In this document: positions 34,015-43,895 of the stretch, one piece after another
Numbering within the stretch: the first letter of the stretch is position 1
How the letters are laid out: the number at the start of each line of letters is the position of its first letter
Translations under genes and position numbers: made by a program
Source of the DNA: Pseudomonas putida
GTDB taxonomy: Bacteria; Pseudomonadota; Gammaproteobacteria; Pseudomonadales; Pseudomonadaceae
Length of the DNA: 64,000 nucleotides
Direction of reading: 5' to 3'
Assembly: GCF_030159595.1 (NCBI RefSeq)
Contig: NZ_BSKJ01000010.1
Span: 1-64,000, forward strand
The notes under the pieces: model-generated
Database searches by the model: none
Seen by the model: the letters and a program-made list of their open reading frames with translations, nothing else
What the model was told of the DNA's origin: nothing

Positions 34015-34488
34015 ATGGCCCATTTCTCCCCCGAAAACTTCCAGACCTGCGCCATCGGCATGCTGCTCGGCCGCGCGGCGATCCTGAAGGACCGCATTCT
34101 CGACTGGCACCTCGAATCCGAGGGCGTCACCGCCGCGCAGTTCAAGGTGTTGATCATCGTCACCCAGTACCAGGTAGATACCCCGGCCGAGCTGTGCCGC
34201 TACCTGGGCCTGGACAGCGGTTCGATGACCCGCATGCTCGACCGCCTCGAGCAGAAGGAACTGATCGTGCGCAACCGCTGCGCCGACGACCGCCGCCAGG
34301 TGCGCCTGGCGCTCACCACCGATGGCCAGCGCCTGGCCGACCGCCTGCCGGAGATCGGTGCTGCCGCCATGAACGAGTTGTGCGGCGTGCTGGACCCCGA
34401 AGAGCTCAAGACCCTGGAAGCCTTGCTGGCCAAGGTCCTGCTCGGTGCTGGCGACCCGTTGACGATCCGCCGCTTTGGCGACCGTTGA
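34015..34488 (+). CDS. MarR-family repressor of the downstream efflux pump
   Basis: 157 residues with the MarR winged helix (AAQFKVLIIVTQYQVDTPAELCRYLGLDSGSMTRMLDRLEQKELIVRNRCADDRRQVRLALTTDGQ). It dimerises through its N- and C-terminal helices, and small phenolic ligands usually relieve repression. The 14-bp palindrome inside its own -35/-10 spacer is the probable operator. It heads a three-gene unit with EmrA- and EmrB-like proteins (30 bp gap, then a 4-bp overlap). It is thus the local repressor of that efflux system. Confidence 0.88.
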   Translation: MAHFSPENFQTCAIGMLLGRAAILKDRILDWHLESEGVTAAQFKVLIIVTQYQVDTPAELCRYLGLDSGSMTRMLDRLEQKELIVRNRCADDRRQVRLALTTDGQRLADRLPEIGAAAMNELCGVLDPEELKTLEALLAKVLLGAGDPLTIRRFGDR

Positions 34489-34518
34489 ACCCTGTCACGA
34501 ATTATCCAAGGTATTGTC

Positions 34519-35712
34519 ATGGCCACTCCCGCAGACACCCCGACTCCCTCCGCCGCGCCCGAGCCGTCGCACAAGCGCAAGGCCTGGCTGCTTGGCCTGC
34601 TGTTGCTGCTGAGCCTTGCCGGTGCCGCTACCTGGGCCTGGTATAGCTTGGTCGGCCGTTGGCACGAAAGTACCGACGATGCCTACGTCAACGGCAACGT
34701 GGTGGAGATCACCCCACTGGTCACCGGCACGGTTACCAGTATCGGCGCCGATGATGGCGACCTGGTCCATGCCGGCCAGGTGTTGCTGCAATTCGACCCG
34801 GCCGACAGCGAGGTGGCGCTGCAGTCTGCCGAAGCCAAGCTGGCGCGTAGTGTGCGGCAGGTGCGCGGCTTGTACAGCAATGTCGACTCGCTCAAGGCCC
34901 AGCTGGAAACCCGCGAGGCCGAGCTGCGCAAGGCACAGCAGGACTTCAACCGGCGCAAGGTGCTGGCCGACAGCGGTGCGATTGCCGCAGAAGAACTGTC
35001 CCATGCCCGTGATGACTTAAGCGTGGCCCAGGCCGCCGTCAACAGTGCCCGCCAGCAACTCAACACCAGCAGCGCGCTGGTAGATGACACCGTGGTGTCC
35101 TCGCACCCCGAGGTGATGGCCGCTGCTGCCGACCTGCGTCAGGCCTACTTGGATCATGCCCGTACCACCTTGGTGGCACCGGTGACCGGCTACGTTGCCA
35201 AGCGCACCGTGCAACTGGGCCAGCGCCTGCAACCGGGCACCGCGACCATGGCGGTGATCCCGCTGGATCAGGTGTGGATCGACGCCAACTTCAAGGAAAC
35301 CCAGCTGCGTGACATGCGCATCGGCCAGCCGGTGCAGATCAGCGCCGACCTGTATGGCAGCGAGGTCAAGTACAGCGGCACGGTCGACAGCCTTGGCGCC
35401 GGTACCGGCAGCGCCTTTGCCTTGCTGCCGGCGCAAAACGCCACCGGTAACTGGATCAAGATCGTGCAACGGGTACCGGTGCGTATTCACCTGAGCCCCG
35501 ATCAGCTCAAGGACCACCCGCTGCGTATCGGCTTGTCCACCGTGGTGGAAGTCGACCTGCACGACCAGAGCGGTCCGGCCCTGGCCCAGCAGCCGCCGCA
35601 GCAGGCCAGCTACACCACCCAGGTGTATGACCGCCAGCTGGTCGAGGCTGATAACCTGATCGCCCGGCTGATTCACGAAAACAGCGCAACCGGCAAGACG
35701 GCCCAGCGATGA
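34519..35712 (+). CDS. emrA: EmrA-like membrane-fusion protein (HlyD family)
   Basis: 397 residues, a single N-terminal helix (about 19-41, AWLLGLLLLLSLAGAATWAWYSLV), and DDAYVNGNVVEITPLVTGTV, the lipoyl half-motif of HlyD adaptors. A coiled-coil hairpin follows (about 100-200, KLARSVRQVRGLYSNVDSLKAQLETREAELRKAQQDFNRRK), then DHARTTLVAPVTGYVAKRTVQLGQRLQPG and a C-terminal beta domain. It is the periplasmic adaptor that links the EmrB-like pump to an outer-membrane channel. No TolC homologue is in this operon, so an external channel such as OprM/TolC must serve. The next gene overlaps by 4 nt. Confidence 0.88.
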   Translation: MATPADTPTPSAAPEPSHKRKAWLLGLLLLLSLAGAATWAWYSLVGRWHESTDDAYVNGNVVEITPLVTGTVTSIGADDGDLVHAGQVLLQFDPADSEVALQSAEAKLARSVRQVRGLYSNVDSLKAQLETREAELRKAQQDFNRRKVLADSGAIAAEELSHARDDLSVAQAAVNSARQQLNTSSALVDDTVVSSHPEVMAAAADLRQAYLDHARTTLVAPVTGYVAKRTVQLGQRLQPGTATMAVIPLDQVWIDANFKETQLRDMRIGQPVQISADLYGSEVKYSGTVDSLGAGTGSAFALLPAQNATGNWIKIVQRVPVRIHLSPDQLKDHPLRIGLSTVVEVDLHDQSGPALAQQPPQQASYTTQVYDRQLVEADNLIARLIHENSATGKTAQR

Positions 35713-37244
35713 GCAACAACGCCGCTGCCCAGTTCACGCCGCCGAGCCTGCTGCTGACCACCATCGGCCTGTCGCTGGCGACGTTCATGCAGGTGCTCGA
35801 CACCACCATCGCCAACGTGGCGTTGCCGACCATTTCCGGCAACCTGGGGGTGAGTTACGAGCAGGGCACCTGGGTTATCACTTCTTTTGCAGTGAGCAAC
35901 GCCATTGCCTTGCCGCTGACCGGTTGGTTGAGCCGGCGGTTTGGCGAAGTGAAACTGTTCATCTGGGCCACGCTGCTGTTCGTGCTGGCTTCGTTCCTGT
36001 GCGGTATCGCCCAGTCGATGCCGGAGCTGGTCGGTTTCCGGATATTGCAGGGCGTAGTCGCCGGGCCGTTGTACCCGATGACCCAGACCTTGCTGATTGC
36101 CGTCTACCCCCCGGCCAAGCGAGGGATGGCCCTGGCGTTACTGGCGATGGTCACGGTGGTGGCGCCGATTGCCGGGCCGATCCTGGGGGGCTGGATTACT
36201 GACAGCTACAGTTGGCCGTGGATCTTCTTCATCAACGTGCCCATCGGCCTGTTCGCCGCCGCCGTGGTGCGCCAGCAGATGCGCAGCCGGCCAGTGGTCA
36301 CCAGCCGCCAGCCGATGGATTACATTGGCCTGCTCACGCTGATCATCGGTGTCGGCGCGTTGCAGGTGGTGCTGGACAAAGGCAATGACCTGGACTGGTT
36401 CGAGTCGTCGTTCATCATCGTGGGCAGCCTGATTTCGCTGGTGTTCCTGGCGGTGTTCGTGATCTGGGAACTGACCGACCGCCACCCGGTGGTGAACCTG
36501 CGCCTGTTCGTGCACCGCAACTTCCGTGTCGGCACCATCGTGCTGGTCGGGGGGTATGCGGGGTTCTTCGGCATCAACCTGATCCTGCCGCAATGGTTGC
36601 AGACGCAGATGGGCTACACCGCTACCTGGGCGGGCCTGGCGGTGGCGCCGATCGGGTTGCTGCCGGTGATCATGTCACCGTTCGTGGGCAAGTATGCACA
36701 CCGCTTCGACCTGCGTGTGCTGGCAGGGCTGGCGTTCCTGGCGATCGGTACCAGCTGCTACATGCGTGCGGGGTTCACCAGTGAAGTGGACTTCCAGCAT
36801 GTGGCCTTGGTGCAGCTGTTCATGGGCATTGGCGTGGCGTTGTTCTTCATGCCGACCTTGAGCATCCTGCTGTCTGACCTGCCGCCGCACCAGATCGCCG
36901 ATGGTTCGGGGCTGGCGACCTTCCTGCGTACGCTGGGGGGGAGTTTTGCGGCGTCGTTGACGACCTGGATCTGGATTCGTCGGGCGGACCAGCACCATGC
37001 ATACCTGAGCGAGAACATCAGCCAGTTCGACCCGGCTACGCGGCATACGCTGGAGCAACTGGGTGGGGCTAACCCGCAGAGCTATGCGCAACTTGAGCAG
37101 ATACTCAACGGGCAGGCGTACATGATGTCGACGGTGGATTACTTCACCTTGATGACCTGGGTGTTTGCCGCGTTGATCTTGCTGGTGTGGTTTGCCAAGC
37201 CGCCGTTTACGGCCAAGGCGGGGCCGGCGTCGGCGGGGCATTGA
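35709..37244 (+). CDS. emrB: EmrB/QacA-type MFS efflux pump (DHA2, 14 TMS)
   Basis: 511 residues with 14 helices. Typical DHA2 motifs are FMQVLDTTIANVALPTISGNLGVS (TM1), GWLSRRFGEVKLF (motif A), GVVAGPLYPMTQTLLI (motif C region), AIAGPILGGWITDSYSWPWIFFINVPIGL and QWLQTQMGYTATWAG. A drug/H+ antiporter acting with the EmrA-like protein for hydrophobic antibiotics or uncouplers. ATG 35709 overlaps the EmrA stop. Regulation is presumably by the upstream MarR protein. Downstream, only 53 bp separate its stop from a truncated SDR. Confidence 0.89.
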   Translation: MSNNAAAQFTPPSLLLTTIGLSLATFMQVLDTTIANVALPTISGNLGVSYEQGTWVITSFAVSNAIALPLTGWLSRRFGEVKLFIWATLLFVLASFLCGIAQSMPELVGFRILQGVVAGPLYPMTQTLLIAVYPPAKRGMALALLAMVTVVAPIAGPILGGWITDSYSWPWIFFINVPIGLFAAAVVRQQMRSRPVVTSRQPMDYIGLLTLIIGVGALQVVLDKGNDLDWFESSFIIVGSLISLVFLAVFVIWELTDRHPVVNLRLFVHRNFRVGTIVLVGGYAGFFGINLILPQWLQTQMGYTATWAGLAVAPIGLLPVIMSPFVGKYAHRFDLRVLAGLAFLAIGTSCYMRAGFTSEVDFQHVALVQLFMGIGVALFFMPTLSILLSDLPPHQIADGSGLATFLRTLGGSFAASLTTWIWIRRADQHHAYLSENISQFDPATRHTLEQLGGANPQSYAQLEQILNGQAYMMSTVDYFTLMTWVFAALILLVWFAKPPFTAKAGPASAGH

Positions 37245-37297
37245 GCCGGGCTAATAGGGCAAAAGCAAGATCAAGCTTGAGAGCGGGGCGGTGTTAG

Positions 37298-37837
37298 CTG
37301 TTCCAGCGCGTCGACGAAGAGCTCGGCCCGGTCACCGCACTGGTCAACAACGCCGGCACCATCGGCCAGCAAAGTCGGGTCGAGGATATGTCCGAGTTCC
37401 GCCTGCTCAAGGTCATGAAAACCAATGTCGTTGGCCCCATGCTCTGCGCCAAGCACGCCCTGCTGCGCATGGCACGGCGGCATGGCGGGCAGGGCGGGGC
37501 CATCGTCAACGTGTCATCGATGGCCGCGCGCCTGGGTTCGCCCAACGAGTACGTCGACTATGCCGCCTCCAAGGGCGCGCTCGATACCTTCACCATTGGC
37601 CTGGCCAAAGAGGTGGCTGGCGAGGGTGTGCGGGTCAATGGCGTACGCCCGGGCTACATTCACACCGGCTTCCATGCGCTGTCCGGCGATCCGGACCGCG
37701 TCAGCAAGCTAGAACCTGGCTTGCCCATGGGCCGCGGTGGGCGCCCTGAAGAAGTGGCCGAGGCTATCCTCTGGCTGCTTTCAGACAAAGCGTCCTATTC
37801 CACCGGCAGTTTCATCGACCTGAGCGGCGGGCGCTGA
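37298..37837 (+). pseudogene. 5'-truncated short-chain dehydrogenase remnant
   Basis: The frame opens after a TAG at 37295-37297 and reads FQRVDEELGPVTALVNNAGTIG, then NVSSMAARLGSPNEYVDYAASKGALDTF, ending DLSGGR, to a TGA at 37837. This is the SDR middle and C-terminal part: NNAG, catalytic Ser, YAASK Tyr and Lys are intact. The N-terminal Rossmann half (TGxxxGxG, about 75 residues) is missing. No in-frame ATG or GTG precedes the NNAG motif; the first ATG (37388) would give a 149-residue protein without the cofactor site. Only 53 bp separate it from emrB, so the 5' part was deleted. Confidence 0.8.
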
Positions 37838-37845
37838 ATGGCCCG

Positions 37846-39963
<2,118 letters not shown>

Positions 39964-40034
39964 GCGAATAGCGGGTCAGCGCAGTTGACGGGCGATGCCC
40001 GGCCGCCGTCGTTCGGCCGCCGGGCGTTCGATGA

Positions 40035-41444
40035 TCAGAAAGAGCGGATGATCCGCCCGAGGGTTTCCATGGCCCGTTCGGCGCCGTCATGCCAGGGGCT
40101 TCCATAATTCAGGCGGATGCAGTTGCCGAAGCGCCGGGTGGGCGAGAAGATCGGCCCGGGGGCGATACTGATGCCTTGCGCCAGGGCCATGTGAAACAGT
40201 TTGAGCGCGTCCATCTGCTCGGGCAGCTCCAGCCACAGGAAGTAGCCGCCGGAGGGCTGGCTGACGCGTGTCTGCGCCGGGAAGTGGCGAGCGATGGCCG
40301 CCAGCATGTTGGCCTGCTGGCCTTCCAGTGCGTAGCGCAACTTGCGCAGGTGGCGGTCGTAGCCGCCGTGCTGCAGGTAGTCGGCGATCGCTGCCTGGGC
40401 CGGCATCGAGGCACACAGCGAGGTCATCAGTTTCAGCCGCTCGATCTTCTGTGCAAAGCGCCCGGCGGCGACCCAGCCGATGCGGTAGCCCGGTGCCAGG
40501 CTTTTGGCGAACGAGCCGCAGTGCATGACCAGGCCCTGGGTGTCGAAGGCCTTGGCCGGTTTGGGCGCCTGTTGCGAGTAATACAGCTCGGCGTACACGT
40601 CGTCTTCGATCAACGGCACCTCATGGCGCGCGAGCAATTCCACCAGGGCCTGTTTCTTGGCTTCCGGCATGCTGGCGCCCACAGGGTTCTGGAAGTTGGT
40701 CATGCACCACACGGCCTTGATCGGGTGTTTCTCCAGCGTTTGTGCCAGTACGCCCAGGTCCATGCCTTCGCGCGGGTGTACCGGAATTTCCACGGCCTTG
40801 AGCTTGAGCCGTTCCAGCACCTGCAAACAGGCATAGAAGGCGGGGGCTTCGATGGCTACCAGGTCGCCGGGCTGGGTCACTGCCTGCAGGCACAGGTTCA
40901 GGGCTTCCAGTGCGCCGTTGGTGATCAGCAGTTCTTCCATGGGCAGCATCAGCCCGCCGACCATGTAGCGCAGGGCAATCTGCCGGCGCAGTTGCGGGTT
41001 GCCGGGCGACAGGTCGGTCACCACCATGCGCGGGTCCATGCTGCGGCTGGCACTGGCCAGCGAGCGCGACAGGCGTTGCAGCGGGAACAGTTCGGGGCTG
41101 GGGAAGGCTGAGCCGAACGGTATGGTGTTGGGGTCCTTGATCGAGTCGAGGATCGAAAACACCAAGGCGCTGACGTCCACATCGGTCGATTCGCTGACCG
41201 GCTGCAACGCCTGTGGCTCGCTAAACTGGCGCGGGGCGTGGGCGTTGACAAAATACCCTGAGCGCGGCCGGGCGCGGATCAGCCCGCGCCGCTCCAGCAG
41301 GTAATAAGCCTGGAACACGGTGGAAGGGCTGACCCCGTGGGTCTGGCTGGCGTAACGCACCGAAGGCACACGCTGGCCGGGGCCCAGTACCCCGGAGCGG
41401 ATCAGTTCGGCAATGTCGTCGGCAAAGCGTTCGTAGCGTTTCAT
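40035..41444 (-). CDS. MocR-type PLP-dependent regulator (GntR plus aminotransferase domain)
   Basis: 469 residues from ATG 41444 (MKRYERFADDIAELIRSG); the frame is open further, back into ccoG. GntR winged helix residues 1-70 (VPSVRYASQTHGVSPSTVFQAYYLLERRGLIRARPRSGYFV), linker, then a fold-type-I aminotransferase domain with the PLP Lys in HCGSFAKSLAPGYRIGW (Lys314). MocR/PdxR proteins use PLP to sense metabolites and are usually divergent from their target. Here the nearest gene on the divergent side is ccoG on the same strand, so the target is not obvious. Confidence 0.87.
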   Translation of the reverse strand: MKRYERFADDIAELIRSGVLGPGQRVPSVRYASQTHGVSPSTVFQAYYLLERRGLIRARPRSGYFVNAHAPRQFSEPQALQPVSESTDVDVSALVFSILDSIKDPNTIPFGSAFPSPELFPLQRLSRSLASASRSMDPRMVVTDLSPGNPQLRRQIALRYMVGGLMLPMEELLITNGALEALNLCLQAVTQPGDLVAIEAPAFYACLQVLERLKLKAVEIPVHPREGMDLGVLAQTLEKHPIKAVWCMTNFQNPVGASMPEAKKQALVELLARHEVPLIEDDVYAELYYSQQAPKPAKAFDTQGLVMHCGSFAKSLAPGYRIGWVAAGRFAQKIERLKLMTSLCASMPAQAAIADYLQHGGYDRHLRKLRYALEGQQANMLAAIARHFPAQTRVSQPSGGYFLWLELPEQMDALKLFHMALAQGISIAPGPIFSPTRRFGNCIRLNYGSPWHDGAERAMETLGRIIRSF

Positions 41445-41494
41445 TCTGGCCTTCTGTCGAAGCCTGGCAGGCAAGGTGGCGTCAGTGTAAGGGA

Positions 41495-42898
41495 TCAACG
41501 GTTCATGGGGGCGACGAAGCGGCTGTGGGCCACGCTGCGGATGGCGGGTTCGTCACGCTCGCTGATTTCGAAGCTGAGCGTTTGCGAGCTGCTGGTCGGG
41601 CGCTCGGCGAGCATTGCCACCGACACCGGCAGCTCACTCATTTCGCCTGCCGGGATGACCAATGCCGTGTTGCCTTGCAAGGTGAAGCCGTCGGCGTCCA
41701 GCAGGCGCAGCTCATAATGCTGGGTGCGTTCGGTCTTGTTGATGACCTTGAGCAGGTAGATGTTCTCGATCTGGCCTTGGGCATTCTCGCGGAACAGGCC
41801 ACGGTCCTTGATCACATCCAGCGAAACCATCGGGCGCAACTGCAAGGCCACCACCAGCGCCGCGATCATTACCACCAGCGCGGCGGCGTAGCCAAGCAGG
41901 CGGGGGCGCAGCCAGTGAGTGGTACCGCCTTGCAGGCTGTGCTCGGACTTGTAGCCAATCAGGCCACGCGCGTAGCCCATCTTGTCCATCACCCCGTCAC
42001 AGGCGTCGATGCACGCTGCGCAACCGATGCACGCCATCTGCAAGCCATCGCGGATATCAATGCCCGTGGGGCACACCTGCACGCACAGCGTACAGTCGAT
42101 GCAGTCCCCCAGGCCTTGGGCCTGGACGTCGCTGCCCTTCTTGCGCGGGCCACGGGCTTCACCGCGCCGTGGGTCATAGGCGACCGCCAGGGTGTCCTTG
42201 TCGAACATCACGCTCTGGAAGCGCGCATACGGGCACATGTGCAGGCACACCGCTTCACGCAGCAGGCCGGCATTGATGTAAGTGGCGGCGGTGAAGAACA
42301 GCACCCAGAACAGCGCCACGCCGCCCAGTTGCAACGTGAGCAGTTCAGCGGCCAGCGGGCGAATCGGGGTGAAGTAGCCGACGAAGGTCAGCCCGGTGAG
42401 GATACCGATGACCAACCACAGGCTGTGTTTCAGTGTGCGGCGCCCCAGTTTGTTCAGGCTCCAGGGCGCGGCGGCCAGCTTGATGCGCTGGTTGCGGTCA
42501 CCTTCGGTGACCTTTTCGCACCACATGAACAGCCACGTCCAGGTGCTCTGCGGGCAGCTGTAGCCACACCACACGCGGCCGGCGTACACGGTGATGGCGA
42601 ACAGGCCGAAGGCGCAGATGATCAGCAGCGCTGACAACAGGATGAAGTCCTGTGGCCAGAAGGTCGCGCCAAAGATGTGGAATTTGCTGTTGGCCAGGTC
42701 CCACAACACGGCCTGGCGGCCGTTCCAGTTCAGCCAGGCGGTGCCGAAGAACAGCACGAACAGAGCGCCAGCAAAGCCGATGCGCAGGTTGCGGTACAGC
42801 CCGGTGAAGCTGCGGGTGTGAATGCCGCTGTCGGCGTGTCGCGGTCGGAAGCTGGCTGGGGTGGGGGCGATCTCTGTGAAAGGGATTCTATTGTTCAT
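41495..42898 (-). CDS. ccoG: CcoG/FixG/RdxA-type cytochrome cbb3 oxidase assembly ferredoxin
   Basis: 467 residues from ATG 42898 (MNNRIPFTEIAPTP); a longer start at 42922 is less likely. Five or so membrane helices with cysteine motifs in loops (GRVWCGYSCPQSTWTW) and a cytoplasmic dicluster ferredoxin domain (DCIDCTLCVQVCPTGIDIRDGLQMACIGCAACIDACDGVM, two CxxCxxCxxxCP-type sets). A C-terminal Ig-like IG_FixG domain follows. CcoG reduces copper during cbb3 oxidase assembly. Normally it is next to ccoNOQP or ccoHIS; neither is here. I found no FNR/Anr box (TTGAT-N4-ATCAA) in the 120 bp upstream. Confidence 0.89.
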   Translation of the reverse strand: MNNRIPFTEIAPTPASFRPRHADSGIHTRSFTGLYRNLRIGFAGALFVLFFGTAWLNWNGRQAVLWDLANSKFHIFGATFWPQDFILLSALLIICAFGLFAITVYAGRVWCGYSCPQSTWTWLFMWCEKVTEGDRNQRIKLAAAPWSLNKLGRRTLKHSLWLVIGILTGLTFVGYFTPIRPLAAELLTLQLGGVALFWVLFFTAATYINAGLLREAVCLHMCPYARFQSVMFDKDTLAVAYDPRRGEARGPRKKGSDVQAQGLGDCIDCTLCVQVCPTGIDIRDGLQMACIGCAACIDACDGVMDKMGYARGLIGYKSEHSLQGGTTHWLRPRLLGYAAALVVMIAALVVALQLRPMVSLDVIKDRGLFRENAQGQIENIYLLKVINKTERTQHYELRLLDADGFTLQGNTALVIPAGEMSELPVSVAMLAERPTSSSQTLSFEISERDEPAIRSVAHSRFVAPMNR

Positions 42899-43019
42899 GG
42901 CTCGGTGCTCATCAGGCCTCAATCAGGCATGAGCACTATGGCCCTGAGGCTGTTATCAGCACAGGCTCAGATTTTGCGATAAAAACCATATCAGATTGCC
43001 CGCCTTCAGCCGCCAAGCC

Positions 43020-43259
43020 TTAGATTACCGAGCCTGGCACGCTGGCCTTCAGATGCCTGCGGCTATCCACCGCACCCGCCACGGTCAGCGCATCGGCCTC
43101 GGCTTCGGTGATGGGTACGCGCTGGCCTGCGAGTAGGGCCACTGACATGCGCAGGTGCTCGTCGGTGACGATTTCGATATCAGGGCCATCGCCCTCGATG
43201 CGCTGGTTCTCGCCGATCAGGGTGCAGCGGCGGGTGGTTTCGTCGATTTCTACTGGCAT
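43020..43259 (-). CDS. DUF3203-like small protein
   Basis: 79 residues: MPVEIDETTRRCTLIGENQRIEGDGPDIEIVTDEH... to VPGSVI. The acidic, Pseudomonas-restricted sequence matches my memory of DUF3203, which I cannot verify by search. Charged and hydrophobic residues suggest a small alpha/beta protein without cysteine or a membrane segment. It has an exceptionally strong ribosome site (AAGGAGGA at 43267-43274) with good spacing. It lies 101 bp beyond the CrcY terminator hairpin on the same strand, so read-through of that RNA may contribute to its expression. Function unknown. Confidence 0.7.
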   Translation of the reverse strand: MPVEIDETTRRCTLIGENQRIEGDGPDIEIVTDEHLRMSVALLAGQRVPITEAEADALTVAGAVDSRRHLKASVPGSVI

Positions 43260-43360
43260 GGTGTTGTCCTCCTTGCAGGGTTACAGGGTGGACCACAATG
43301 CAAGGCGGGTTGCTGCATCAGAAGGCTGAAAGGAGAAGGAAGGAGGGGGGCGAGAAGCAC

Positions 43361-43384
43361 TGAGGGGAGCCGAAGCTCCCCTCA
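43361..43384 (-). terminator. CrcY 3' hairpin with UUCG tetraloop
   Basis: Minus strand TGAGGGGAGC-UUCG-GCUCCCCUCA, a perfect 10-bp stem with a C(UUCG)G loop. The sequence after it (GUGCUUCUCGCC) is only weakly U-rich, so termination may be incomplete. Confidence 0.75.
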
Positions 43385-43715
43385 AAGCGTTGTTGCTTGC
43401 TCTTTTTTTATTATTGGGACTGGCCTTTTGTTGTTTTTGTCAGCCTGTCCTGGTGTAGCGGGTGACCCCCATGCGGGGTCAAGAGCAAACGTATTTTTTT
43501 GAGCGCTGACCTGCTTTCATCATGGCTGATCCGAACCTGGCTGCCGCTACCTCAAGGTAGTTTTATTGTTCTGTGCCAGACCGCGGGGCGTACCCCTGAA
43601 AAGCGTGTCTACTCCAAAAAAATCTGCTTGCTACGCCTCTGCCGTGTTGTTCTTGTTATGTCAGAGCCGTTACCTGTTGTTTTTATTGGGTGTCACATTT
43701 TTATTGTTCTTGTAC
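43361..43715 (-). ncRNA. crcY: CrcY, Hfq/Crc-sequestering small RNA
   Basis: About 355 nt, no coding potential, in a 636-bp gene-free stretch. On the minus strand there are six AAnAAnAA motifs: 43701-43708, 43677-43684, 43647-43657 (overlapping pair), 43563-43570, 43431-43438 and 43408-43415, most with neighbouring A-rich extensions. The predicted start is about 12 nt after the GG-N10-GC promoter, giving a 5' end near GGTACAAGAACAATAA. It ends in the UUCG-loop hairpin. The known P. putida CrcY lies between mvaB and the next gene, exactly the context here. When abundant it titrates Hfq/Crc and relieves catabolite repression; its promoter is CbrB-dependent in KT2440 (known family biology). Confidence 0.88.
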
Positions 43716-43725
43716 CAGAGATATA

Positions 43726-43741
43726 GCAGGGTGCGTGCCAA
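43726..43741 (-). promoter_or_regulatory. Sigma-54 promoter of crcY
   Basis: Minus strand TTGGCACGCACCCTGC: GG at 43739-43738 and GC at 43727-43726, exactly ten bases between, matching TGGCAC-N5-TTGC. The start site is expected around 43714. Confidence 0.8.
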
Positions 43742-43822
43742 CTTTTAAAAACCCTTTAAAATCAGCAGTTTAGCTATTTTACTCTAAATCGCTCGGCCTG
43801 AAATTCTGCCGATTTGTTTCCC

Positions 43823-43863
43823 TGTTACCCGATTTTTTGCTGTGAAACGTGGGGGCGGTAACA
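43823..43863. promoter_or_regulatory. CbrB-type half-sites upstream of crcY
   Basis: TGTTAC (43823-43828) and GTAACA (43858-43863) are perfect inverted half-sites, about 85-125 bp upstream of the GG element. The spacing is 29 bp rather than the ~14 I remember for CbrB boxes, and a partial half-site GTGAAA (near 43842) lies between, so two overlapping dimers are possible. Confidence 0.5.
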
Positions 43864-43895
43864 CTTCACCCACACCTGTGTGACACCCGTATGAC

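Larger units (their letters stand above)
43260..43895. other. 636-bp gene-free stretch
   Basis: From DUF3203 to mvaB this holds crcY with its terminator, promoter and activator half-sites. No protein-coding gene is supported; short open frames here lack ribosome sites and family sequence. Confidence 0.8.

Noticed and set aside
37388-37837. A functional 149-residue SDR from the ATG at 37388
   Set aside because: It would lack the cofactor-binding half and has no ribosome site; the frame is homologous further upstream to 37298, so it is a remnant.
42899-43019. Anr/FNR box upstream of ccoG
   Set aside because: I looked for TTGAT-N4-ATCAA; only unrelated AT-rich sequence is present.
43560-43750. 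Short open frames of 60-75 codons in the crcY region
   Set aside because: They overlap CrcY motifs, have no ribosome site and no family sequence; the RNA explains the conservation better.
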